Origin: Incurvaria masculella
Lineage: Eukaryota; Arthropoda; Insecta; Lepidoptera; Incurvariidae
Length of the DNA: 64,000 bases
Direction: 5' to 3'
NCBI GenBank assembly: GCA_946894095.1
Contig: OX335662.1
Coordinates: 10,186,001 to 10,250,000, forward strand
Part shown: one piece after another, positions 1 to 10,830 of the stretch
Layout: every line of letters starts with the position of its first letter
Position numbering within the stretch: position 1 is the first letter of the stretch
Notes under the pieces: generated by a model
The model's database searches: none
Told to the model about the DNA's origin: nothing
What the model saw: only the letters and a program-made list of their open reading frames with translations
Made by a program: the position numbers and the translations under genes

Positions 1-240
1 GAAAACACGGACAATTTTTCATCGCGCTTCGACCATCTTTTCATCCAATGCGATGGTACCATGTCGGGTGGGCTTAAACCCTACCCCACCTAGTAGGGGA
101 AAGGGACCTACAGTTTTACATGGATTCCGAACCATGGAGCAGCTCGCTTTCGTGACGAAATGCACTTATCGAAATCAAAAAGAGAAAGCCTCCCTGAAAG
201 TTCGAAAGTTCATGGGTGTTGTCGGGTACCTTAATGGGAC
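1..240 (-). repeat. SINE body fragment plus LINE 3' tail fragment
   Basis: Bases 1-195 carry the shared SINE body seen many times in this window: the tggaaaacacggacaa, ccaatgcgatggtacca, ccacctagtag, acatggattccgaacc and gagcagctcgc blocks in order, read here in reverse orientation. Bases 200-270 resemble the LINE tail also seen near 3040. Lies in an Hr96 intron. Confidence 0.6.
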
Positions 241-282
241 CAGGCCATATGCCGCGCTTAGTACACAAAAAATGGCACTGAA

Positions 283-487
283 TTAGTCGGGCTTCACCCT
301 ACACCTAGTAAGGGAAGCGGACAGTTTTAAATGGGTTCCGAACCATGGAACAGCTTGCATTCGTGACGAAATGCACTTATCCAACTCAGTAAAAGAATGA
401 TAGTGGTACATGAACGGGGCAGAAACTTGAACCCATACCCTCTGGCATGCAAGGCAAGTCCATACGCGCCTGAGCTACGAGCCGCTC
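283..487 (-). repeat. SINE with tRNA-like head (minus strand)
   Basis: Second copy of the same SINE body, joined at its right end to a tRNA-like head. On the minus strand this begins gagcggctcgtagctcag and carries a B-box-like gggttcaag. It ends 25 bp before the Hr96 exon acceptor at 512. Confidence 0.65.
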
Positions 488-512
488 ATAACCTGGTTTG
501 TGTCCTTTGCAG

Positions 513-2740
513 GTGGCCTTGCTGAAGGGAGGCTGCACAGAGATGATGGTACTGAGAAGTGCCATCACCCACGACGATGCGAAGAACACGTGGCGGGTGA
601 TTATGAACACAAAGATGTATTTTAGGGTTCTGCATTATGTGAAAAGATGTTCCGTCTGTCCGTCCAACCCAACACGGAAAACAGAAGTGGTTTTGCAACA
701 ATGGATCAAGGCAAAGTGTCTTGTCATCTGCAGTTATTTAATATGCAACAAAAACCCATTTTTGGACTGACCTGAATTATGAATACCACACATGAATGAT
801 AATAACCCAACACACATTCCCAAAGGAATTAGTTGGGGCTAATTTAGTACACATAATGGGCACAGTAGGTGTCATTTTCCATAAAAAATGGGAAGGTTGG
901 GCATGGCAACTGAATTTTTCCGGAATGTGTCCTAGGCTACTATCATGACAGTAGTTGTGGTATTAACCATCTATATTCAGTACCATATTTTGATCAGTTC
1001 AATCAGCACGAAGTCTATATAGTGTAGAATTGGTTCTTAAACAAACTTAGAGTTGCTAGTGTTGATTTTTACCTAATTTTCATTTTCATTTTCATGTAAC
1101 CATTTCAGATTCCGCATCGCCAAGAGGGCCAGAGCAACATAAAGACGGACGTGCTGAAACTGGCGAAGGGCAACGTGTACCACGCGCACGAGGCGTTCGT
1201 GCGCTCGTTCGAGCCGCGTGTCCGAACCGACGAGAACGTCATCCTCATCATATCCGCCATCTTGCTGTTCACGCCGGAGCGGCCGCACGTCGTTCACCGC
1301 GACGTCATCAAACTAGAGCGGGTATGTCGTACTATACAAAGCAACATAAAAACGGACGTGCTGAAACTGGCAAAGGGCAACGAGTACCACGCCCCCGAGG
1401 CGTTCGTGCGCTTGTTCGAGCCGCCCGTCCGCACCGACGAGAACGTCATCCTCATCATATCCGCCATCTTGCTGTTAACGCCTGAGCGGCCGCACGTTGT
1501 TCACCGCTACGTCATTAAACTAGAGCGGGAATGTCGTATTATATATCAGTCGCAGTCAGAAACATTTTTGCTCCAGAAATTCGTCTTAGGCAGGATTCGA
1601 CCCTGCGAATTTTTGATTAAGAGCAGTGGACATGTAATCCAAAGGTGAAGGTTCGAATACTGCTTAAACTCAAATTAATAATAGTACCGACAACATTTTT
1701 TGCGATCTTGGTTAATCAGCGAGCAAGGAAAGACAAGAATAGTGATCGAAACATGTTTCTTACGGTGGCAGCGTAGCCACGAGTTAGTGAAAAACGTCAA
1801 AATATAGTTAGTTCGCTTATGAATTCAGGACGCGCAACATCAAATGATCGTTTCACTAAAGAGCGACCTGAAATGTAAGTCCGTTAATATATAACTCCAC
1901 TTGCGAGCGTTAGCGCTACGAGATAACGTCGGGATCACAAAATATATTATATTATACCGAATATTGTGTTATCCCGCTAATGCTCGAAAGTGGAGTTATC
2001 TATTAGCGAACTCGGGCTTCTGTGCAGTTATTATGTGTTCATACGCGTCGTTGGAACTCGTTAACATTAGTAGTGAGCGAATTCGTAACAGAACTCGCTG
2101 GCGCTTTTGCCATTGTATGTGAAAGTTGCTCATCACCCCCATACAAGCGAAACTCTCTCGTCCTTACTTCCTCGCTGCGGTCAATACAATGGGACAGAAA
2201 CCCCTTTCTTCACAAAAGGAAGATGTTCGGTATATGTATTTGCCAACGGAACCCTATGACTAAGCCCCCGCTGTTCGTCCTTCCATCCATCTGTCCGTTC
2301 GTCCGTCCGTCACGGCTGTATCTCATGAACCGTAATAGTTAGGCATCTGAAATTTTCACAGAGTATTTATTTATTTTGCCATTATTACAACAAATAGGTA
2401 AAATGTAAAAATAATAAAAATTAAAGCGGACCCCTTTACAAAAAAAAACTTGTACGATGGTACGGAACCCTTCGTGTGCCTTTGTTTGTGTTTTTATGCC
2501 CGTTTACCGTTCCTCACGCCTACCGTTCGTCGATTGCAGAACTCCTACTACTACCTGCTGCGGCGTTACCTCGAGAGCGTGTACCCGGGCTGCGAGGCCA
2601 AGTCCATATTCCTCAAGCTCATCCAGAAGATAATGGAGCTGCACCGGCTGGCCGAGGAGGTGATCGGCGTGTACCTCGACGTCAACCCGATAGACCCGCT
2701 GCTCATGGAGATATTCGACCTGAAGCAGCACACGACGTGA
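513..2740 (+). CDS. Hr96: Nuclear hormone receptor HR96, C-terminal ligand-binding domain (5' part outside window)
   Basis: Three exons were read: 513-596, 1109-1321 and 2540-2740, all phase 0 with AG/GT borders (acceptors tttgcag, catttcag, gattgcag; donors gtgatt, gtatgt). They encode the end of a nuclear receptor ligand-binding domain: an LLKGGCTEMM helix, then TDVLKLAKGN and RTDENVILI, then YYYLLRRYLESVYPGC and the C-terminal AF-2 helix PLLMEIFDL just before the TGA. This arrangement is that of the NR1J group (fly Hr96), a nuclear ligand-activated transcription factor linked in flies to xenobiotic response and to lipid and cholesterol homeostasis. The DNA-binding domain and hinge must lie left of base 1. 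The intron before the last exon holds a partial duplicate of the middle exon (1340-1546) and a dispersed repeat. Family assignment is by recognition, not search; another NR1I/J-type receptor is the main alternative. Confidence 0.85.
1340..1546 (+). pseudogene. In-frame 207-bp tandem copy of an Hr96 LBD exon, splice-dead
   Basis: Bases 1133-1339 (most of the middle Hr96 exon plus its first intron bases) are repeated at 1340-1546. The unit is 207 bp, 69 codons, so the reading frame is kept and stays open to 1648. The copy starts inside the exon and so has no acceptor. Its donor has changed from gtatgt (1322-1327) to gaatgt, so it should be spliced out as intron. Protein-level differences include N-V to N-E, HAH to HAP, RSFEPR to RLFEPP, and HRD to HRY. 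Confidence 0.85.
1891..1999. repeat. Imperfect hairpin
   Basis: ataactccactt...gcgttagcg near 1891-1925 is inverted at 1968-1999 (cgctaatgctcgaaagtgga), giving a stem of about 30 bp around an AT-rich loop. Probably a small MITE remnant in the Hr96 intron. Confidence 0.5.
2240..2478 (-). repeat. Dispersed repeat (GGCCAAGTGCGAGTCGGAC family), minus copy
   Basis: Reverse-orientation copy of a repeat also found at 11111-11395 and 48318-48605. Shared blocks are the cgaagggttccgtaccatcg end, an AT-rich middle with ttattttgcc, a cctacctattacggttcatg block, and a gacggacgga...ataggg end. It lies about 60 bp upstream of the last Hr96 exon. Class not determined. Confidence 0.65.
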
Positions 2741-3482
2741 TCGGTGCGGTGTCGGCGGATGGAGACTCGTGTTCGTGACTAAACGCCAAAGAATTCAGAA
2801 GAAATGGCGCGGAGTTGTCTGTCATATTCCTTTGCAATGTTTGACCGGTTATGTGACGTTATGGCTAGGAACTTATTAGGTGGCATGGCATGGTGTATGC
2901 CTGCCCGGGTTGGTATGATAGATGCTGAAACACGGCCATTGGTTTTTTTTTACAGTTCTGTATAATTAAACCAATGGCAGTGTCTTCGGGGAAATTTATG
3001 ACCGGCCTAGTTCGCGACCGGTATGGCGTGCGGCAGGACATCTTAAGGTGCCCGACAACGCCCATTGGATTTCGAACTTACAGGGGGGGCTGCAAAAACC
3101 ATGCCGGCCGGCCAGGTGCTTCTTCACACCACGTTTGAAGGACCCCAGGTTGTACTTTCGGGGAAATACCTCGGAAAAGAGTTCATTCCACAGTTTTCCG
3201 ACCCTATAGATGAAGGATCTAGAAAATCGGTGGGTTGCATGTGCATGTATATGCATTGTGTGTACATTTTATTTCTATTCCGCTTTGAACGAATGTAGAA
3301 AGTGGACGGAGGTACAGCGTTATGCAGCTCCGATTTAAAAGCTTAAATACTTTCAATTTACGCTGGGCTTTCTTTCAATGGATCCAGGGAAGTTCCCAGC
3401 CCGCATACCACCGATCTATTCAACTGTGAGATCATCCCTGTGCCACATCCGTCAGACCAATGATTAATAATTTGAGGTTATA
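2741..3482 (-). mobile_element. 3' end of a degraded non-LTR retrotransposon
   Basis: On the minus strand about 3245-3000 reads SFIYRVGKLWNELFSEVFP followed by YNLGSFKRGVKKHLAGR, the C-terminal end typical of insect non-LTR element ORF2 proteins. A 3' tail follows with cggtcataaatttccccg and ending near 2866. A second, more damaged relic of the same family is at 21513-21715. The rest of the stretch shows nothing identifiable. Confidence 0.55.
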
Positions 3483-3716
3483 TAGGGTGTTAACGGAGTT
3501 ATGGTGCAAACGTTAACCACGTGTTCCTTGGCATATTTGGAGCAAAAAAGGTAGATGAAAATTTTTTTGTACGACTGAAAAAAAATCGTCCTCCCCATAC
3601 ATTTTGTGTGTAGGTATTTACAAAAATGTATGGGGATGGCAATTTTCCTTTTTTTGCTCCAAATATGCTAAGGAACACGTGGTTAACGTTTGGACCATAA
3701 CTCCGTTAACATCCTG
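3483..3716. repeat. Long fold-back repeat (about 75-bp arms)
   Basis: The left arm (about 3485-3560) contains gttaacggagttatggt, aaacgttaaccacgtg and atatttggagcaaaaaa. The same blocks appear inverted at about 3635-3712. An inner pair (tccccatacatttt near 3593, aaaatgtatgggga near 3624) extends the stem towards the centre, so nearly the whole 234 bp folds on itself. No ORF. Looks like a palindromic MITE. Confidence 0.75.
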
Positions 3717-4309
3717 TACAATGACGTTTCGATGAATTTTCAAAAACTGGCTCGACAAAAAAATCAATATAACTATCGAACGTGCCCACAAAATTTTGCG
3801 ATAATCAGTTGAGAAATGCGACCTTTTGAGGAGAACAGCCAGACGGACATAGGTAACATTTTTGCCCAAGCTGAAACACAGACCGCTCGTGCTTAGCGCT
3901 CGCCCGGTCAATTCAATACAAATCATTATAACTGAACAATTATGATTTAAGTGTCTCGGGTAAGAAATGGTAATAGAGAACATGGAGTGACTCTAGTCAC
4001 GTAACTTGCAACTATGTATTGTTTTTGCTTGTGGGGTGAGAAACGCGGCATGGCAAGTGTGTTCATTTGAGGTCGATCGTCCAGGAAAAGTCACGAAGGG
4101 GTTGCAACTGGTTATAACTTTTTTTTTATTAATCTTAATTATATTTCAGATAATAAAATAAAACTCTTGGAGATCATTTTGATTTAGATTTTAAATATTA
4201 CGTCACATAAATTATTTCTATTTACAGCCTCACAGAGACGGGCTCTTTCGAGAGTACTTCTCATTACTTTCCACTAGTCGTGGGACGAGAAATGAGAAAT
4301 GGGTTTGTA

Positions 4310-5604
4310 CGAGGGTGGATCATAAAGTTTTTGGAATCACATACTTCTAACAGATATTTTGAGGGTAGTCTGTAATGAAAGTGACCAGTCACTATTGTAG
4401 TGTATTGACGTAAAACATAATTCAGCTATGGTTTAAAGTTCTTAAGAAATTTAATTTTTAATTTAAGTGGTCGCCAAAATTTACGAAGTATGGAGAAAAA
4501 CTAAATGTGTGCGGTTATAAAGTACCTGTTTCTGAAAAACATTTCTGCTAAGAATTTTTTTCTGGATATGCAGCAACCATTAGGGGACAGTGCACCACCA
4601 TATTCCCCCGTTGCTTACTGGATATCTGATTTCAAACGTAGCAGATCGAGCTGTGAAGATGACGCCCACTCTGGACACCCGTCCTCCTCCCTCACAGAAG
4701 AAAAGGTCCAAAAAGTGGAAAAAAATGTCTTGGAAGACAGACGAGTTGCAATAAACCACCTCTCAGAGACCCTAAAGATTAGTTATAGCAGCGGTAAAAA
4801 AAAATTTACAGATGTTTTGAACTTTAAAAAAGTGTCAGCAAGATGGGTACCACGAATGCTCACTGACGAGAACAAGAAGCAACGTCTTGACATTTCTAAG
4901 CGGAATCTTGACATCTTTCAAGAAGATCCTGAACTCTTCTTAGGTATTTTTGTAACCATGGATGAAACATGGGTGTACCACTTCAATACCGAGACGAAAC
5001 GACAAAGCATGTACCGGAAACGACCGTCTTCTCCTCCCATGAAGAAATTTCGTGTTGCTGCGACTGCATGCAAAGTTATGGCCTCTGTGTTCTAGGAGGT
5101 TGAAGGAATTCTCCTAATTGCCTACTTGCCTAAAGGTTTATCAATTCCCGGTTCATATTAGGCAGCTTTAATCGCGAAATTGCGAGATACCATTAAAGAA
5201 AAACGACGAGGAAAGTTGACGTCCGGCGTGCTGAATCATCAAAACAAAGCGCCCGCTCACAGATCTGTAATCGCCCCCACTGCAATCAGTGATGCTGGCT
5301 TCGACCTTTATGAGCACATGCCATATTTACTGGAGTTAGTCCCCAGTGATTGTCATGTATTTCGAAAATTGATAGCAAATCTCAGTGGAACCCAATTCGA
5401 GAATATCGACGGGGTCATGCCTGATGTGGAGGACGTTTTCGAGGCTCATGAACAATATTTTTTTAAGGATGGAATAATCAATCTAGAATAGCGGTATACT
5501 AAGTGTATCGAATTAGAAGGAGATTATGTAGAAAACAAAATTACGTTTCAATCAAATTTTCATTGTTTTCATGGTCATTCCAAAAACTTTATGATCCACC
5601 CTCG
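4310..5604 (+). mobile_element. Mariner element, inactive, with TIRs and TA duplication
   Basis: The ends are near-perfect inverted repeats: cgagggtggatcataaag at 4310 and ctttatgatccaccctcg ending 5604. Both are followed outward by TA (4308-4309 and 5605-5606), the Tc1/mariner target duplication. Length 1,295 bp, normal for a full mariner. It holds a complete but mutated transposase (see next entry). Confidence 0.92.
4490..5491 (+). pseudogene. Mariner (irritans-like) transposase pseudogene
   Basis: Collinear single-frame reading from an ATG at 4490 with mariner landmarks in order: AVIKYLFLK near the start, RSSCEDDAHSGHP, SARWVPRMLTDENKKQRLD, VTMDETWVYHF (first catalytic Asp present), KEKRRGKLTSGVL, then HQNKAPAH where the family has HQDNAPAH, and VPSDCHVF (third Asp present). 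Four in-frame stops disable it: TAA 4502-4504, TAG 5093-5095 (where Trp is usual), TAG 5159-5161 (where Tyr is usual) and TAG 5489-5491, after which family-like sequence continues. The second catalytic Asp is Asn. No frameshift is needed. It sits between Hr96 and DNAAF1, both ends intact, so it is a single old insertion. Confidence 0.9.
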
Positions 5605-5639
5605 TATAACTGTTACTAGTCTAAAAACGAAGTATTCAT

Positions 5640-6060
5640 TTTACGCCGAGCAGTATAGCCGCTACAAATTTCTTGTAGCGCACAGGATCGCGCACGCGGC
5701 GCGCCAACGAAAGCCCGTAGGTTGTGAGACGTCTAGACGCAACGACCCGCCAGCCGCGACTGTCTCGCTCGCGCAATGTACCTGTAACCGGCTCGAAGCC
5801 GGCGACTCTCGTAACTGCCCGTAGGTTGCGAGACGTCTAGAAGCAACGACCCGCCAGCCGCGACTGTCTCGCTCGCGCAATGTAGCCGTAACCGGCTCGA
5901 AGCCGGCGACTCTCGTAACTGGGGTTACGAGTAATAGTTAGTAATATTAATAATTACTTCGTTGCGGCTTGTAGCCGGCGACTCTTTACCGCCGGTTACC
6001 GCCGAAACTGTAATGCGCGCGCGCAGTGCGCACTGTAAACAAAGAGGGGCTACATTGTTA
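5640..6060. other. CpG-rich block with a 104-bp tandem duplication
   Basis: Strongly GC- and CpG-rich compared with its AT-rich surroundings. Bases 5714-5817 are repeated almost exactly at 5818-5921; each copy contains cccgtaggttg, gagacgtctag, caacgacccgccagccgcg and ggctcgaagccggcgac. The motif cggcgactct recurs near 5965. No convincing coding frame. Could be a promoter-type island or part of an unrecognised mobile element. Confidence 0.6.
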
Positions 6061-6369
6061 ACGACCGCCGTTGTGGTTTGCTTACAGCAAAAGTCCAACG
6101 AGTAGTATTTCTAAATGCTAATAGGCATATAAAATAAATGATAATTATGTGTGTTTATCATTTGTGTTATATTATTTCGGGGGATTATTTTGTCGAGGAT
6201 AAAAAGTTTTGTCCGACTTCTTAATTGTTTGCGATAACTACATAGTAACAAAACCTCTTTCTTGATTTAGATTTTTGTTGAGAATACAGGTCACTGCAAT
6301 CGAGATTCAGAATTCATGTGAGATGATCGAACCGTGCTAGATGTCATTTTACCCATTCATGTCCAGCCA

Positions 6370-6990
6370 AAAAAAAAAAAAGGAAGTTTTTTATTCATTT
6401 CTTTTTGCAACAGTTTCCGCAAACGGCTATCGGCATCAGCAATAACAGTTACTAACGTTTTCGAAGAAACGCCCACGACTACTTTCCACAGAATATGAGG
6501 AATTAGCAACTGTATTTCAGCTCGTATTTTCGCCTTCAGCTGCTCCATTGTCCTAGGTTTATTAATGTACAGCGTTTCTTTTAAATAAGCCAAGAAAAAA
6601 TTATCCGGTACTGTTAAAGTCGGGGAACGAGCGTGTCAGTGAATTCTTGAAAATCTTGAGATTAAACTATCATTGAATGTCTGCCTAAAGGTGTACAGGC
6701 AATTTTTGAGGCAATGAATTGCTGGGCAACTGTTGCCTAACATAGTGGAGCAATATAAAGCAACCCAATACATTTTCGGCAACCATCCCAGCGATATGGA
6801 GCGATCTTGCTCCACATCGCTCCATAATTTTCGTGTCGCCGGTGAGTTGTTTATCGAATTGCAACGTATCCGTGCATTCGCTGACGCCATGCGGGCAATT
6901 CATTGCTCCATGAATGGTTCCATACTTGTCCATAAACCACGTTGCCGGAGATTGCTGGATGTTGTCGTGATGACGAAATCGACAGAGATT
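6370..6990 (-). pseudogene. Relic of an IS630/Tc1-type transposase (C-terminal part)
   Basis: On the minus strand about 6690-6370 reads RSPTLTVPDNFFLAYLKETLY followed by INKPRTMEQLKAKIRAEI. This matches the end of insect DDE transposases that normally read RSPDLTPxDFFLWGYLK then a PRTLEELKxRI helix. Upstream on the same strand TFRQTFNDSLISRFSRIH resembles the preceding block, but the frame is broken around 6650-6700. No terminal repeats were found. Very degraded. Confidence 0.5.
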
Positions 6991-7078
6991 GCTGCAAGTT
7001 GAACGACTTATATAACGCTAAAATTATCCATGAAGAAGGTCCAAAATGTATTTTATAATGTGTAAAAACAAAAGAATA

Positions 7079-7246
7079 CTAAGCCTGCTTTTCACCTAGT
7101 GCTGATTTATTTTAATGGCAATTAAAGGGCCTTTATTACTACATTGCTGATTATCATGTACTGGTATTGATTGCGAGATGGTAAGAAAGTCCCTTTAATG
7201 TGAGGATTAAGCTTATCAGTACTTGGTGGAAGAGACCCTAAATGTC
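7079..7246. mobile_element. Small MITE with imperfect terminal inverted repeats
   Basis: The left end tttcacctagtgctgattt and right end tatcagtacttggtggaag are imperfect inverted repeats. A second copy at about 51770-52240 has the same ends but is split by a different MITE, so this copy serves as its empty site. Confidence 0.6.
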
Positions 7247-8765
7247 AGTGCCAATATCATATTTAATTGTCTAAACCCCGTCGTGACTTTTGCCCCTTTG
7301 TATGAATTCTTTTATATTTAAAACAATATAATTGAACCACATGGACTGTGTCAAAAAGAGATTTATTCTTGTTCGTAAAGCTATGATACGAACCGTGTTC
7401 TATGAATTTGGATACTAGTACAAGGTCACATATTACCTTGTTAAATATTATTATTAATAAATAGCCTTCTTTATTTTTAATATAAATTTAAACTTTTATT
7501 AAGTTTTGTATTTTGTACTTACCAATCCTTAGGCCTACCCCTTGATGTAATAATATCAATTAGTCTGTAAAATATTAATTCAAGTTAAAAAAAATACCAC
7601 TCATATTAAAAACGCGACAGGTGTTAAAGTATCTCTGGGACCAATCGTCTTATTTTAGTTACTATTATTAGAAATAAGTCAGTTTAAAAAGGTGATTCTG
7701 GAAGAACCTTCAATATGTTCTGTGTTAATGAAAATAAATTAGCATTTTCAGGTTATGCATATTTTCTATGAAAGGAAGTCAAATTACTATTCTTGAGGAT
7801 GAGCTTTAATTAAAACATTTATCATCTCTATGGTTAAAGCATTTACAAAAAAAATCTAAGATAACAAAGTATACAGGTGTAATAAAATTCATATATAAGC
7901 TTTTAAGGGGGTTGGTTAATATCAGAAACTAAGTCGATTTGTGAAATGAATAGCAAAACTTAGGAAATGAAATGGTTCCTCTATACAAAATTGCTTCGGA
8001 TTTTTTTTATAAATAAAAATAGAAATATTTATTATCCAAGAGTGACAAGAGCCGATTGCGTTTAGTTTTATAAAGACGTAAGTAAAACAACATTTAATTA
8101 TATCTAAAATAACTACATAAAATGTTGATGATCAAAAAAGTAATTATGTAGATTGTTGATCTAGCTATAATTTAAAGAGAAGTCTCTGGTACTTTGTGTT
8201 CATACATTTTATGAACAAATTATTATATTATTTCATAATTATTATTATATTTTATGAATGAATAAATAAATAAATCAAAATAAATTAATAAATTTTCATA
8301 AACAATATTTGACATGTATGAGCATCAAATGTTTACCGCACCTTTAATCTTTTTGAAATTTCAAAATAAGTAGTAATTTTAAAAAAAAAAATATCGGTTT
8401 ACTTACGTCCTTATGGAACTGAATACAATCTGGTGTTATCACACCCTTAATAAATTTAGTTCTCGATACACGTTAACCCCCCTTAAAGGTTATAGATGAA
8501 TTCCATTACAGCCTGTATATGTAAAATCATTTCTTCTTCGTATTTGCATTGTCACTCACTTTTATATCTTATACTTTCATGTTATGTGCACCGTCATATA
8601 TTGTGAAGATGTGACAGAGCGTTTATGTGGCGTTCCTTATCTTAGTAGTAGAAGACGGAAATCCGAAAAGGATATAGGACACAGAGATATTGAAGTCAAT
8701 TATGCGCAAAGATTCATATATTGACATCAGAACATTAAATTGAGTGACCCGTATCTCAGGGGCCA
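7247..8765. other. AT-rich intergenic stretch, nothing identified
   Basis: Long AT-rich sequence between repeats. No ORF with recognisable content, no clear repeat structure and no RNA-like element was seen. Confidence 0.6.
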
Positions 8766-8769
8766 GTAA

Positions 8770-9105
8770 CTGGACATGAATGGCTACATCCACCGTCATG
8801 ATATTAGGCCAAGACACCGCATTCACGAAGGAACTAGTCGCATGCCAGTACCTTCTCTTTATGAGCACTGATTCATTGAACTGTATGAAAAGCACCGACA
8901 ATGTTTCATTGCTGCTACCACCATTTTTCATCCAATGCGACGGTACCAACCTGGATGGGTTTAACCCTACCACCTAGTAGAAAAGCGGACTTACAGTTTT
9001 ACATGGGGACTGAACCCAGAACTCAGAAAGAGAAAGAAAGCAGTGCATATTCGAGGCGGGATTGGACCCATGCCCAAATTAGACACAAGGCCCCATGCCC
9101 CTGAT
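8770..9105 (-). repeat. Near full-length SINE (tRNA-like head), minus strand
   Basis: Shows the whole family layout in reverse: tail (gatattaggccaagacacc), the cattgaactg block, ccaatgcgacggtaccaa, ccacctagtag, and the tcagaaagagaaag junction. The head has a gggtccaatcccgcc B-box-like segment ending near 9105. Confidence 0.75.
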
Positions 9106-9592
9106 ATTCCGGGAGGAATATGTCGGTCCGCCTGTTCCAAGTGGTTGCGTTATCTAGATTGGCTATATAAAATAAATGTTGGAATGTACCTGCTGATGAA
9201 TGTATTGATTTTCTAGAAAAATTGATACCTATTAATTATGCAACAATAACCAGTCGATTTTTTAATGAAATACTTAAATATACCTAAATTTATATCTGTG
9301 ACCTAAATCGCCTATAACTTTGATATGCAATCAAATATTTGTTCATTTTTTGTATTGTTAACAAAGTATGTACTGATACTTTCATGCTTCGTCATTTGCA
9401 TACATTTACCTTATCACATATATTTTTTGTCACCATATCTACTTTTTCAGGCGCGTTATCTACTCAACGCAACCACTTGGAATAGGCAGACTGACACATT
9501 TAGCTTCAGAGGGTTGGTCTTTATCTCGTGAACCCAGTTTCAGCCATTTACGTTATCATTACCATTTTTGTCGCGACCTCCTAGTCTATGAG
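9106..9592. mobile_element. Long-TIR non-autonomous element, copy 1 (left arm deleted)
   Basis: The inner arms tccaagtggttgcgtt (near 9140) and aacgcaaccacttgga (near 9467) are inverted. The right arm continues through the gacacatttagcttcagagg and gtgaacccagtttcagcc blocks to gtcgcgacctcctagtct. Compared with the copy at 53918-55746, about 85 bp of the left arm is missing just after attccgggagg. The interior matches the other copy throughout but lacks the mariner, so it is an empty-site reference. Confidence 0.75.
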
Positions 9593-9599
9593 TTATGAG

Positions 9600-10189
9600 C
9601 CCCTCAGATTTATTTGTCAAAGATTTAATTGGGACTTTCTGTAAGCTTTATGTGTCGTGCTTTGCGAAATCTCAATTATGTTTCAAATTATAACAAAATT
9701 TTATTTTATGAATTGTTAATTTGTTGATATTTTATCGGGAGTAAGATGTACCTAATATAACACTTAGTTACCTGCTAATTTAATTACAAGCTTATGTACA
9801 TAACGCACAGAATATATGTACAGTGTCTATTTTCGTGTTAGTAAACATGGTTTTTGTCATCTTGGCTGGTGTGAAGTTGTTTTTTTTTTGTGGTAGTCTC
9901 ATTTTTCACCTCACCTCTCTTTTGACTTGGAGAATGATTTTGCGCAGAACACAAAATTCACAGCATCCAACTTGCCGATGCTTATTTGTATTAGTTTCTT
10001 GCTAGTTGCCTATTATCTAATGTATCGGATAAGTGTTTTTTCTGCTGTATATTTCATGTACAAATTAATTATTGTAAAATAATTGTAAAATGAAATCCTG
10101 TGAACAAATAAAATGGTTGATTGAAACATTGCATTGATTTTGTTTTATTGGCAGATAGGCACGAGAATAAATGCAGTAGAAATGCATTC
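9600..10189. other. AT-rich intergenic stretch, nothing identified
   Basis: Short ORFs only, no recognisable product or repeat structure. Confidence 0.5.
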
Positions 10190-10555
10190 CTTTAGGAAAA
10201 TATATGGAGTTAATCTAACGTCAAATTTCGGACTGGGTTAGAGAGCAGTGTCAATTAAATAAATATGTTGTGACGAGAATCGAAAAGGGAGTGCTAAAAT
10301 GCTTTGGACATATGGAACGAATGGGTGATGAAGGAATGACGAAATAAATTTACAGAGCAGATGTGAACGGAATGTCGTGCCCGGGTGGCCCAGGAGAACC
10401 GACCAAATCAATGTAATACTTCGTAAAGGTCAGTTACGTAGCACCCGTAATCGTAGAGCATATATTAAACATGTGGATGAAGAGGTGTGCTGTGATCGTA
10501 CCGTATGGCGATCAACCCTCTCTGTCTACCCCTCCGGGATAGCAGCATAAAGGTA
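10190..10555 (+). pseudogene. Degraded C-terminus of a non-LTR retrotransposon ORF2
   Basis: Reads VLKCFGHMERMGDEGMTK, then IYRADVNG, then STRNRRAYIKHVDE, and a VYPSGIAA-like end, with several stops. This is the degenerate tail of an insect LINE polyprotein of the kind that normally reads VLRWFGHVERM and later a WRS...YPSG block. Confidence 0.55.
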
Positions 10556-10830
10556 TGTATGTTATTTATTATCACACCTACATAGTTCGTTTATTTTGTG
10601 TCTGCACATTTGAAAGAAATTCCAATTGTCGTTCTGTATTTTTTCTGTAGATTCTAATATGAAAATAGTTTTCCAACGGCAGTCAGAAAATGTAAATATA
10701 CTTTTTCGTACTAAGCAGGTACGGCGCTTATTCCAAGGAATGTGATATGTATGTATGTATAATCGACCGTGAAGCAAGAACACATTCATAGAAAAAAGAG
10801 TCCAGTAAAGAGAACTACTTTACGAATATA

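Noticed and set aside
1151..1648. 165-codon ORF as an independent gene
   Set aside because: It is the Hr96 exon, its intron start and its tandem copy read through without splicing.
1560..1675. tRNA-like ggacatgtaatcc / aaggttcgaatactgc segment
   Set aside because: B-box-like sequence and a short stem, but no convincing D arm or acceptor stem; not enough for an RNA call.
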